22,944 nt of DNA, taken from assembly GCA_002721895.1 (NCBI GenBank), contig PBLV01000051.1, forward strand, positions 1-22,944, read 5' to 3'. Below the pieces are notes generated by a model. That model searched no databases. It was not told the DNA's origin and saw only the letters and a program-made list of their open reading frames with translations. The position numbers and the translations under genes were made by a program. How positions within the stretch are numbered: position 1 is the first letter of the stretch; the number at the start of each line of letters is the position of its first letter. Positions 8,757 to 18,802 of this stretch are shown piece by piece. The DNA is from Verrucomicrobiales bacterium (GTDB lineage: Bacteria; Verrucomicrobiota; Verrucomicrobiae; Limisphaerales; UBA1100).

Positions 8757-8810
8757 GGTAGGGCGCGCTGTCCCAGCGCGCCGCGGCGGGGTGGGACACC
8801 CCGCCCTACC
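8757..8810. repeat. Double-hairpin repeat element C
   Basis: A 54-base inverted repeat starts five bases after a stop codon. The ends GGTAGGGCG (8757-8765) and CGCCCTACC (8802-8810) are exact complements. Inside are two hairpins with 8-base perfect stems: GGCGCGCT/AGCGCGCC (8762-8782, loop GTCCC) and GGCGGGGT/ACCCCGCC (8785-8805, loop GGGAC). The two loops are complementary to each other and the stems differ by paired changes. No T-tract follows, so a terminator role is not supported. The remaining 51 bases to the next gene show nothing recognisable. Confidence 0.88.
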
Positions 8811-8861
8811 TGCCGCCCTAAATAATCTTCCCTTTTCCCTGTCACCCGCCATCATCGGCGC

Positions 8862-9761
8862 ATGCAGACGCTTTCCCGACGTTCCTTCATTGGCCAAACC
8901 GCCCTCGCTTTGCCGGCCTTGAGCTTTGCGCCCACGCTGTTGGCCAAGGACAAGGACGACCCGAACCGCTTTCAAATCGGCATTCAGGAATACACTTTTC
9001 ACCGTTGGATTCCCCGCAAGCTGGATCACCTTGATTACCCCGCGCTCGCCAAGGAGAAGCTCGGCATCACGCACATTGAATATTGGAACCGCCCCTTCGG
9101 CGGCAAGCACACGGACAAAAAATATGTCGGCGAACTCGCCAGGCGCACCACCGGCGAGGGCATGAAAAACGTGCTGATCCTCGTGGACGCCCGCCATCAG
9201 CTCGATTCCCGCGATGCTGCCGCCCGCAAACGCGCGGTGGACGAACACAAGGGCTGGATTGACTGTGCCGAACAACTCGGCTGCGATGCCATTCGTGTGA
9301 ATTGCCGATCCGGCGGCGATCGCCAGCAGAACATCGCCAACGCCGCGGACGGCGTCGGTGCCTTGTGCGACTACGCAAAGGACAGCGGCGTGAAGGTCGT
9401 CATCGAACCGCACGGCGGCCACTCGCAGGATCCGGACTGGCTGCTGGCCGCGCTCAAGAAAATCAAACGTCCGAACGCCGGGCTGCTGCCGGACTTCAAC
9501 AATTTCGGCCGCTTCGACCGCTACGACGGCGTCACCAAATGCCTCCCGCACGCCCCGGCCGTTTGCGCCAAGGCGCTTAAGTTTGATGACAAAGGCAACG
9601 AAACACGCACCGATTATTACCGGATGCTGAAGCTCATTTACGAATCCGACTACGCCGGTGTCATCACTATCGAGTTCGAGGGCCACGGCGTCGACCCCAT
9701 CGAGGGCTCACTGCAAACCAAAGCCCTCATCCAAAAAGCCCTCAAGGCTGCGGCGAAATGA
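8862..9761 (+). CDS. Tat-exported sugar phosphate isomerase/epimerase-like TIM-barrel protein
   Basis: 299 residues. The N terminus has a twin-arginine signal (S-R-R-S-F-I-G at 5-11 and a hydrophobic run to about 28). The rest fits the xylose isomerase-like TIM barrel (AP endonuclease family 2 fold): IGIQEYTFHRW at the first strand, a metal-ligand-type Glu in VVIEPHGGHSQDPD, Asp in LLPDFNNF, and Glu in ITIEFEGHGVDP close to the end. Such exported barrels are common in Planctomycetota and Verrucomicrobiota and probably act on sugars or cyclitols in the periplasm; the substrate is not known. Its stop overlaps the sulfatase start by four bases (ATGA at 9758), which suggests joint production. Confidence 0.87.
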   Translation: MQTLSRRSFIGQTALALPALSFAPTLLAKDKDDPNRFQIGIQEYTFHRWIPRKLDHLDYPALAKEKLGITHIEYWNRPFGGKHTDKKYVGELARRTTGEGMKNVLILVDARHQLDSRDAAARKRAVDEHKGWIDCAEQLGCDAIRVNCRSGGDRQQNIANAADGVGALCDYAKDSGVKVVIEPHGGHSQDPDWLLAALKKIKRPNAGLLPDFNNFGRFDRYDGVTKCLPHAPAVCAKALKFDDKGNETRTDYYRMLKLIYESDYAGVITIEFEGHGVDPIEGSLQTKALIQKALKAAAK

Positions 9762-11151
9762 TTCGTTCCATCCTGATTTGGCTGGCGTTCGCCGGTGGCC
9801 TGTTGGCCGCTGACAAGCCGAACATCATTTTCATTTTCGCCGATGATCTCGGCTATGGCGATCTTGGCTGCTATGGGCATCCCTACGCACAAACGCCCGT
9901 GCTGGATCAACTCGCGAAGGATGGTACCCGCTTTACCCAGGCCTATGTCACCGGCGTCACTTGTTGTCCGAGCCGCACGGGCGCGATGACGGGTCGGCAT
10001 CCGGCGCGGTTTGCCAAATACATGGCCAGTCACGGATTTGGCGATGCCGTGACCATCACCGAGCTGCTCAAACGGAATGGCTATCGCACGGGACATTTTG
10101 GCAAATGGCATATCGGCCCGGAAACCGAGCCGGGCACCTATGGTATTGATGTGATCAACGATCATGGCAAAGAGGTCCGGAACACCAAATCCAACCGCGG
10201 TCGCGATGCGCATCTCGTGGATGGTGCCATTGCTTTCCTGAAGGCAAATGCCGGAAAGGGAAAGCCCCTTTACTTGAATGTTTGGGGGCACATTACCCAT
10301 TTCCCGGTGAAGCCGTTGCCGAAATTTGCCCCCCGATTTGCCAACGTGAAAGTGGATGCTTCCGATTTTGGGCCCGAAATGAAAACCAAATTTGCCCAGT
10401 GCCGTGAACTGGGCGGCGACATCAATGTCGGCATGCGGCATTATTTGGCTGATGTGTACAGCATGGATTTGGGCATCGGGCGACTGCTGAAAACGGTGGA
10501 TGATCTCGGTATGCGCGAAAGTACAATCGTGGTTTTCTCCAGCGATCACGGCCCCGCGCCCGTGGTGTTGACCAACGAGAGGAACAAGAGTCCCGATCGC
10601 ATTGAGTTTGCCCGTAACATGCTCGGTTCGCCCGGGCCGTTCCGGGGCGGTAAACACACGCAATGGGAGGGCGGCGTGCGCACACCGTTCATTATCCGCT
10701 GGCCCGGCCAAGTGCCCGCCGGGCGCGTCAACTCCACCTCCGTGATTTCGTTCATGGATTGGCTGCCAACGCTCTGCAAAATTACCGGCACAAAAAACAC
10801 TGCCACCAAGTTGGACGGGGAGGATGTGTCGGACATCTGGCTGGGAGCCAAGCGCACGCGCAAGACACCGTTGTTTTGGCGCAACAGCTCTCCCGGCGGC
10901 ATGGTCAGCCTCCGCGCCGGCGACTGGAAGTTTCATGCCAACCGCAAGCAGGCCGGTGGATTGCAGCTGTACGACCTGGCCAAGGATCCGGCGGAATCGC
11001 GAAATCTTGTGGATGAACAACCGAAGCTGGCGCATTTGTTGCAACGGCAAGCCGCCGCATGGGCTGCCACATTGCCTACGGAATACGACAAGATTGAGAA
11101 GCCGAAAAAGAAGGGCCGCCCCAAGCGCCCTCGTCGCGAACATGCCAAGCC

Positions 11152-11155
<4 letters not shown>
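9758..11155 (+). CDS. Type-I sulfatase (CCPSR type)
   Basis: 465 residues with a signal peptide (about 1-18). Metal-binding Asp pair in FIFADDLGYGDLGCYG (29-30). The formylglycine motif is C69-C-P-S-R73 followed by TGAMTGR, so Cys69 is the residue to be converted; the C-C-P-S-R version also occurs in animal glucosamine-6-sulfatase. GKWHIG is intact. The second metal loop reads S-S-D-H-G, with His where Asn is usual. The C-terminal end has the WKFHANRKQAGGLQLYDLAKDP pattern in split form and a Lys/Arg-rich tail (KKKGRPKRPRREH). It is coupled by 4-base overlaps both to the isomerase-like gene and to the small unknown downstream. Confidence 0.94.
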
Positions 11156-13842
<2,687 letters not shown>

Positions 13843-13895
13843 CTCCGGGCGTTTTGAAGGAAGGCGATCGCGTGTGCGGCAGGGAAGCGGTTGAT

Positions 13896-14741
13896 TTATT
13901 TCTCGGGACTTTTCGTCAAGACACAACGGAATCCGTGCGTGTAATGACGGAAATTTTCTTCGCGACTGTCACGGCAAGATGACAGCCGCTCGCCCTTGTG
14001 GAAGAACTCAAATGATGCGCCTCGGGCAACACGATTGTCTGCATCGGGCGCGTACTTGTCCTGACACCATTCGATCACATTTCCGCCCAAATCGTGGATG
14101 CCATACTCGTTGGCGGGGAAGGTGCCCACTGGCGCGGTGAATTCAAATTTGTCCCGCTTCCCAGAATAATTGCCCGCGCCATTTGGTGCCGGCCAAAAAT
14201 TCCCCCACGGATAAACATCTTTAACAACGGAGTCCTTTTCCTCTGGTGTATTTCCCAACTCGTTTTTCAAGCCAACTGCCATGCTCCATTCAGCGTCGGT
14301 TGGAAGGCGATATACTTGCCCATGTTTGATCTTGCCAGCGCTGATTTCATTGTTTGTTAACCACTCACAAAACGCCTTTGCATCGTTCCAACTAACACCC
14401 ACGACCGGACGCATGGGGGTCTGCTTGAATTCGGGGAATAGAGGTTCCGGCCGTTTCCACTTTCCGTTGACGCCTTCATTCTCAGATGCAAATTCCTCAT
14501 AGTCTTTCACTCGAGTTTCCCATATGGAAAATTGAACTTCAGTTCCCGGGACGGACACAAATTTCATGCCCAGAGAATTTTCAAAATAAACGGGCGGCGT
14601 TTTCGGAGTCTTTGGCCACGGCATTTCAGTTTCAGCCATTCCTTCGTCTGACTCATTCGGCGGCATTGGAATTGGATTCGGATCTTTCTTTCCACATCCG
14701 AGCGAAGCAATTATTGAAATGGCCAAATAAGTTCGTTTCAC
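13896..14741 (-). CDS. SUMF1-domain protein, lipoprotein-like, lacking FGE catalytic cysteines
   Basis: 281 residues from a GTG at 14741, the first possible start after an in-frame TAG. The N terminus (hydrophobic run, then A-S-L-G-C-G-K-K at about 12-19) resembles a lipobox, though -3 is Ser. A Pro-rich linker follows, then a SUMF1/formylglycine-generating-enzyme-like fold from about residue 50: NSLGMKFVSVPG, PVVGVSWNDAKAFCEWL, YRLPTDAEW, VYPWGN, EYGIHDLGGNVIEWCQD, and HGFRC near the end. In true FGE the block after G-G-S carries two copper-binding cysteines (human Cys336 and Cys341). Here it reads R-G-A-S-F-E-F-F-H-K-G-E, with Phe and Glu in their places. It is therefore unlikely to mature the local sulfatases. 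Base composition is clearly lower in GC than the neighbours, suggesting a different origin. Confidence 0.88.
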   Translation of the reverse strand: MKRTYLAISIIASLGCGKKDPNPIPMPPNESDEGMAETEMPWPKTPKTPPVYFENSLGMKFVSVPGTEVQFSIWETRVKDYEEFASENEGVNGKWKRPEPLFPEFKQTPMRPVVGVSWNDAKAFCEWLTNNEISAGKIKHGQVYRLPTDAEWSMAVGLKNELGNTPEEKDSVVKDVYPWGNFWPAPNGAGNYSGKRDKFEFTAPVGTFPANEYGIHDLGGNVIEWCQDKYAPDADNRVARGASFEFFHKGERLSSCRDSREENFRHYTHGFRCVLTKSPEK

Positions 14742-14802
14742 GCCACGACCCTATTCCGCAAACGATCTGGCATCAAGCGCATTGGAATAAAAGTGGTTGA
14801 AA

Positions 14803-14823
14803 TATAACGCATAACGTTATGCG
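14803..14823 (+). promoter_or_regulatory. Palindromic operator overlapping a -10-like hexamer before higA
   Basis: CGCATAACGTTATGCG at 14808-14823 is a perfect 16-base palindrome. It directly follows a -10-like TATAAC (14803-14808); a weak TTGGAA at 14782-14787 is 15 bases further up. The site is 8 bases before the higA start and also in the divergent gap before the SUMF1 gene (start 14741). HigA-type antitoxins repress their own promoters by binding such palindromes, so autoregulation is a sound inference. Confidence 0.6.
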
Positions 14824-14831
14824 ATGTGAAT

Positions 14832-15119
14832 ATGTTGCCGGCCGGAACGCACATTACACCGGGTGAGATTTTGCTCGAGGAGTACCTCAAGCCGAAGGGG
14901 ATTTCGCAAAATGCCATGGCGCGGGCCATTGGGGTGGCGCCTCGGGCGGTGAATGAGATCGTGCTGGGGCGGCGATCGATCACGCCGAGGATGTCGATCC
15001 GGTTCGGGGCATTTTTTGGGCAGTCGGATCAGTTTTGGCATGGGCTTCAGGTGGATTATGATTTCCGTGTGATAGCCTTGGAGCGAGACAAGCTCGTGGC
15101 GCGGGTAAATCCGGTTTAA
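14832..15119 (+). CDS. higA: HigA-family antitoxin (XRE-type helix-turn-helix), apparently solitary
   Basis: 95 residues from ATG 14832; a GTG two codons upstream (14826) is an alternative, and neither has a clear ribosome-binding site. The signature is strong: [15 protein letters not shown] at the N terminus, a helix-turn-helix at about 25-55 ([20 protein letters not shown]), then [18 protein letters not shown] and [10 protein letters not shown] at the C-terminal half. HigA neutralises the ribosome-dependent mRNase HigB, which is normally encoded just upstream. Here the upstream neighbour is an unrelated minus-strand gene and the 84-base gap cannot hold HigB. It may be an orphan antitoxin or regulator. 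Confidence 0.88.
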   Translation: MLPAGTHITPGEILLEEYLKPKGISQNAMARAIGVAPRAVNEIVLGRRSITPRMSIRFGAFFGQSDQFWHGLQVDYDFRVIALERDKLVARVNPV

Positions 15120-15191
15120 CTGACATCGTTCGCGGGCTATCTCTTTTCCACAGCATTGACCAACGCCTCGGTCTGCGGGAAAACTTCCCGG

Positions 15192-16739
15192 ATGAAACGC
15201 TTTCTTCTTTTGCTGGCGGCGCTGTGGTCGTTGGATGCGATTGCTGCGAACAGGCCGAACATCGTGCTCATCATGGCCGATGATTTGGGCTTTGCGGATC
15301 TCGGCTGTTACGGGGCGGAGATTCGCACGCCGCATCTAGATGCGCTGGCGGCGAAGGGGCTGCGGTTTTCGCAATTCTACAACACAGCCAAGTGCCACTC
15401 GTCGCGCGTGAGTTTGCTGACGGGGCTGTATTGCGACCAGGCGGGCAGCGGGAGCCTCAGTCGCGGGGCGACGATTGCGGAGGTGCTGGGCAAGGCGGGC
15501 TATTCCACATCGATGGTCGGCAAATGGCACTTGAGCAAGCAGCCGACGGATTTCGGGTTCCAACGCTCCTGGGGCCATCTCTCCGGTGCGTGCAATTTTT
15601 TCACGGGCGATAATACGTTTCGGTTCAACGGCGAACCGTACAAGGTGCCGGCGGAGTTGAACGGGCGCCGGTTTTACACCACGCACGCGATGGGCGATTT
15701 TGCGCTTCAGTTTCTTGATGAGGTGACGGCGAAGGATGATCCGTTCCTGCTCTACGTCGCCTTCAACGCGCCGCATTATCCGCTGCAAGCGCCGGAGGCG
15801 GACGTGAAGAAATGGGACGGCGCTTACGACGGCGGCTGGGATGCGCTGCGCCGCACGCGTTACGCCAAGCAGCTCAAGCTCGGCATCATTCCGAAGAAAA
15901 CCAAGCTCAGCCCGCGCCCGGCGCACATCCCCGCGTGGAAAAGTCTGAGCGCGGCCGAGCGCCAATGGGAGGCCGACCGCATGGAGGTGTTTGCGGCGAT
16001 GGTGGAGGTGATGGATGCCGAGATCGGCCGCATCGTCGCCAAACTCAAGGCGAAGGGCCAATGGGAGAACACGCTGTTTCTGTTTTGCGCTGATAACGGC
16101 GCGTGCCCGTTTGAGCGTACTCGCGGGCGTAGCCTAAAGCCGTGGGATGCCGACTCTTACTGGACCTACGATGCCAGCTGGGCGCACGCAGGCAATACGC
16201 CGTTTCGTCTCTATAAACAGAACCAGCACGAGGGCGGCATCAGCTCGCCGATGATTGCTCATTGGCCAGCGGGCCTGAAGGCTGAGCCCGGCAGCATCAC
16301 GCATCAACCGGGGCACCTCATTGATTTCATGGCGACATTCATTGACGTGGCTGGCGCGAAATATCCCCGGCGCGTGGGCGAACGCAAAGTCGATCCGTTG
16401 ATGGGCAAAAGCTTGTTGCCGATCCTTCAGGGCAAGGAGCGCGAGGGACACGAGACACTGTACTTTCACTTCGGCACCGACCGCGCCTTGCGGCAGGGCC
16501 CATGGAAGCTGGTGTCTGCGAAGCTCGGCAGATGGGAGTTGTACAATATCGATGAAGATCGGACGGAACTGAACGACCTCGCCGCCAAGCATCCCGAGCG
16601 CGTGAAGGCCATGGCCGCAAAGTGGTTCGACATCGCCAAGAACACCGAGCGCCTCAAAGGGCGCCACTTGAGCCCGGTAAAGGACACGCTCAAAGAACTG
16701 AACTTTCGCAAGGACACATCCGGCCAGTTGAAGAAATGA
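15192..16739 (+). CDS. Type-I sulfatase (CHSSR variant, arylsulfatase A-like)
   Basis: 515 residues from ATG 15192, giving a clean signal peptide (MKRFLLLLAALWSLDAIAA). A TTG twelve codons upstream is in frame but adds a poor leader. Asp30-Asp31 in LIMADDLGFADLGCYG are metal ligands. The formylglycine site is C68-H-S-S-R72 followed by VSLLTGL; position three is Ser where Pro or Ala is usual. GKWHLS and the CADNGACPF loop are intact, and the end has GPWKLVSAKLGRWELYNI then DEDRTELNDLA. The pattern around Cys68 (FYNTAKC) and IRTPHLDALAAKGLRF resembles the large arylsulfatase subfamily of marine bacteria. It probably acts outside the cytoplasm. Its stop overlaps the ankyrin gene start (ATGA at 16736). 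Confidence 0.94.
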   Translation: MKRFLLLLAALWSLDAIAANRPNIVLIMADDLGFADLGCYGAEIRTPHLDALAAKGLRFSQFYNTAKCHSSRVSLLTGLYCDQAGSGSLSRGATIAEVLGKAGYSTSMVGKWHLSKQPTDFGFQRSWGHLSGACNFFTGDNTFRFNGEPYKVPAELNGRRFYTTHAMGDFALQFLDEVTAKDDPFLLYVAFNAPHYPLQAPEADVKKWDGAYDGGWDALRRTRYAKQLKLGIIPKKTKLSPRPAHIPAWKSLSAAERQWEADRMEVFAAMVEVMDAEIGRIVAKLKAKGQWENTLFLFCADNGACPFERTRGRSLKPWDADSYWTYDASWAHAGNTPFRLYKQNQHEGGISSPMIAHWPAGLKAEPGSITHQPGHLIDFMATFIDVAGAKYPRRVGERKVDPLMGKSLLPILQGKEREGHETLYFHFGTDRALRQGPWKLVSAKLGRWELYNIDEDRTELNDLAAKHPERVKAMAAKWFDIAKNTERLKGRHLSPVKDTLKELNFRKDTSGQLKK

Positions 16740-17374
16740 ACAACATATTTCTAAGCCTGATAGCCGGTCTATTGCTGGGCTGTGGCCCAAGTATTGATAT
16801 TCATAATGCTTCTCAACTCGGGAAAGTCAAAATCGTTAAACAGCATCTGAATGCTGGAAAGGATGTAAATGCTCGTGACGGATGGAAGAGAACTCCTCTG
16901 CATTATGCTGCTGAAGAAGGTCACCGGCCAGTTGTTGAATTACTGATTAAGAATGGCGCGAACGTGAATTTAAAAGATGACGCGACGGATGCAAGAGGGG
17001 AGACCCCTTTGCATCTTGCTGCGGCAAAAGGTCACGTGCCAGTTGTCGAACTACTGATTAAGAATGGTGCGAATGTGAATGCGAAGGATGCAGATGGAGG
17101 TACGCCATTGCATTCGGCAGCAGGGAATGGCTATGCACACCTCGCGTGGGATGCCGACGTAAGGGGATGGAAGAGAATTGTGGAGCTTCTACTCGTTAAA
17201 GGAGCAGATGTAAATGCCCTTAGGACTGTGCGCGCATACAGAACACCACTAGACGTGGCGATCGCCTATCAACCTTTAACTCAAACTTTGTCTCCGGGAG
17301 AAATTGGAATCGTAGAACTCCTTGAAAAAAAGGGAGCGAAGGCAAGCTACCAATTAGAATCTGAAGAAGAATGA
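16736..17374 (+). CDS. Ankyrin-repeat lipoprotein
   Basis: 212 residues from ATG 16736. The open frame reaches back to 16622 but that part lies within the sulfatase gene and would bury the signal sequence. The N terminus has a good lipobox (L-L-L-G-C16-G-P), so it is likely membrane-anchored. Ankyrin repeats follow from about residue 25 to 190: RTPLHYAAEEGHRPVVELLI, TPLHLAAAKGHVPVVELLI, TPLHSAAGNGY and TPLDVAIAY. The third has an insertion before KRIVELLL. Two neighbouring repeats are nearly identical in DNA (from 16927 and 17038, 111 bases apart), pointing to recent duplication. GC content is near 40% in sampled lines, against about 60% for flanking genes. It is coupled by ATGA overlaps to sulfatases on both sides, which is unusual. 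Ankyrin repeats bind proteins; the partner is unknown. Confidence 0.88.
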   Translation: MNNIFLSLIAGLLLGCGPSIDIHNASQLGKVKIVKQHLNAGKDVNARDGWKRTPLHYAAEEGHRPVVELLIKNGANVNLKDDATDARGETPLHLAAAKGHVPVVELLIKNGANVNAKDADGGTPLHSAAGNGYAHLAWDADVRGWKRIVELLLVKGADVNALRTVRAYRTPLDVAIAYQPLTQTLSPGEIGIVELLEKKGAKASYQLESEEE

Positions 17375-18801
17375 ACAAACTTTTTTTAACCATTCTGGTC
17401 GCGTTCTTGATGGGCTTGGGGGCGTTCGCGAAGGAGCAGCCGAACTTCCTGATCATCATGGCTGATGATTGCACGTACAACGATTTGCCGTTGTACGGTG
17501 GTCAAAACGCCAAAACCCCGAACATCAATCGGTTGGCAGCCAGCGGATTGACCTTCAACCGCGCATACCTCGGTGAGGCGATGTGTCAGCCGAGCCGGGC
17601 GGAGTTGTTTACCGCGATGTACGCGCTACGCAATGGCTGTGCGTGGAACCACTCGGCCAGTCGACCGGGTTTAACGAGCATGCCGCATCATCTCGGGGCA
17701 CTGGGCTATCGCGTGGGGCTTGCGGGTAAGGGCCATGTGAAGCCGCAGTCAGTGTTTCCGTTTCAATCCGTGGAAGGGTTTGATCCAAACTGTGTCCGTA
17801 ATCCCACGCGCGCGCATGACGTGGCGGGCATCACGCAGTTCATGAGCGAAGGCAAAGGGCCGTTTTGTCTGGTGGTGGCGTTGGTGGAGCCGCATGTGCC
17901 GTGGGTGATGGGCGATGCCTCGCAGTATCCGCCCAAGCAACTCAAGCTACCGGCAAACATCGCTGACACTCCGCGTACGCGGATTGATTTTTCCAAGTAC
18001 CTCGCGGAGATCACTTATATGGACGGGCAGGTGGGCGAGATTCTCACCGCGTTGGAAAAGACCGGCAAAGCGCGGGACACGCTGGTGTTATTTACCTCCG
18101 AGCAAGGTTCGCAATTTCCCGGCTGCAAATGGACAAACTGGAACACCGGCCTGCACACCGCGCTGGTGGCGCGTTGGCCGGGGCACACGCCGGCCGGCAA
18201 ACGGACCGATGCGCTGGTGCAATACGCGGATATTTTGCCGACCTTGCTTTCGGCTGCCGGCGGCAGTCCGGTCCGGCACCAATACGATGGCACCAGTTTT
18301 CTGGAGGTGCTAAAGGGCCAGGCGCAAACGCATCGTAAGTTTGTCTACGGCATTCACAATAATCTCCCCGAAGGTCCCGCGTACCCCATTCGCAGCGTGA
18401 GCGATGGCACGTACCGCTACATTCGCAATCTGCGTCCCGACGAGTTGTACATTGAAAAACATCTGATGGGCGGGAAGGGTGATGCGGTCTTGAAGAATCC
18501 CTACTGGCCCACGTGGCTGCGCGAGGCATGGACGAATCCGAAAACCTATCAACTGGTAAAACGCTACATGCGCCGGCCGGCCGAGGAGTTGTATCACACA
18601 GAGAAGGATCCCTACGAACTAACCAACCTCGCCCTCACGCGGGCGCATGCGGGGCGGCTCAGCATCCTGAGCGCGGAACTGGATCGTTGGATGGCTGGGC
18701 AGGGTGACCCCGGGCGAGCGGTGGATACGCCCGAAGCCCTGAAGGCCGCCCGCGAAGGGAAACATTTGCACGGACCCCAAAACAACAATACCGACCGATA
18801 A
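17371..18801 (+). CDS. Type-I sulfatase, N-sulfoglucosamine sulfohydrolase-like, with altered metal loop
   Basis: 476 residues with a signal peptide (about 1-20, ending GAFA). Metal ligands in IIMADDC (32-33). Formylglycine motif C72-Q-P-S-R76. The block G-K-G-H-V-K-P then VFPF, and SYPIRSV-like YPIRSVSDGTYRYIRNL, resemble heparan N-sulfatases (SGSH). In the usual T-S-D-N-G loop it reads T242-S-E244-Q245-G, replacing both metal ligands by their longer homologues; I have an impression that this variant recurs in bacterial relatives. The end is EELYHTEKDPYELTNLA followed by a short tail. The gene begins within the ankyrin stop and is followed one base later by the lactonase gene. The SGSH resemblance suggests, but does not prove, an N- or O-sulfated sugar substrate. 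Confidence 0.92.
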   Translation: MNKLFLTILVAFLMGLGAFAKEQPNFLIIMADDCTYNDLPLYGGQNAKTPNINRLAASGLTFNRAYLGEAMCQPSRAELFTAMYALRNGCAWNHSASRPGLTSMPHHLGALGYRVGLAGKGHVKPQSVFPFQSVEGFDPNCVRNPTRAHDVAGITQFMSEGKGPFCLVVALVEPHVPWVMGDASQYPPKQLKLPANIADTPRTRIDFSKYLAEITYMDGQVGEILTALEKTGKARDTLVLFTSEQGSQFPGCKWTNWNTGLHTALVARWPGHTPAGKRTDALVQYADILPTLLSAAGGSPVRHQYDGTSFLEVLKGQAQTHRKFVYGIHNNLPEGPAYPIRSVSDGTYRYIRNLRPDELYIEKHLMGGKGDAVLKNPYWPTWLREAWTNPKTYQLVKRYMRRPAEELYHTEKDPYELTNLALTRAHAGRLSILSAELDRWMAGQGDPGRAVDTPEALKAAREGKHLHGPQNNNTDR

Positions 18802-18802
18802 C

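Noticed and set aside
8757..8810. Intrinsic terminator after the VOC gene
   Set aside because: Strong hairpins but no T-tract on either side.
13896..14741. Sulfatase-activating formylglycine-generating enzyme
   Set aside because: The fold is right but both active-site cysteine positions are substituted.
14755..14810. Possible decayed HigB toxin fragment before higA (F-R-K-R-S-G-I-K-R-I-G frame)
   Set aside because: A weak resemblance of about ten residues to the HigB N terminus, in a gap too short for the gene; not better than chance by eye.
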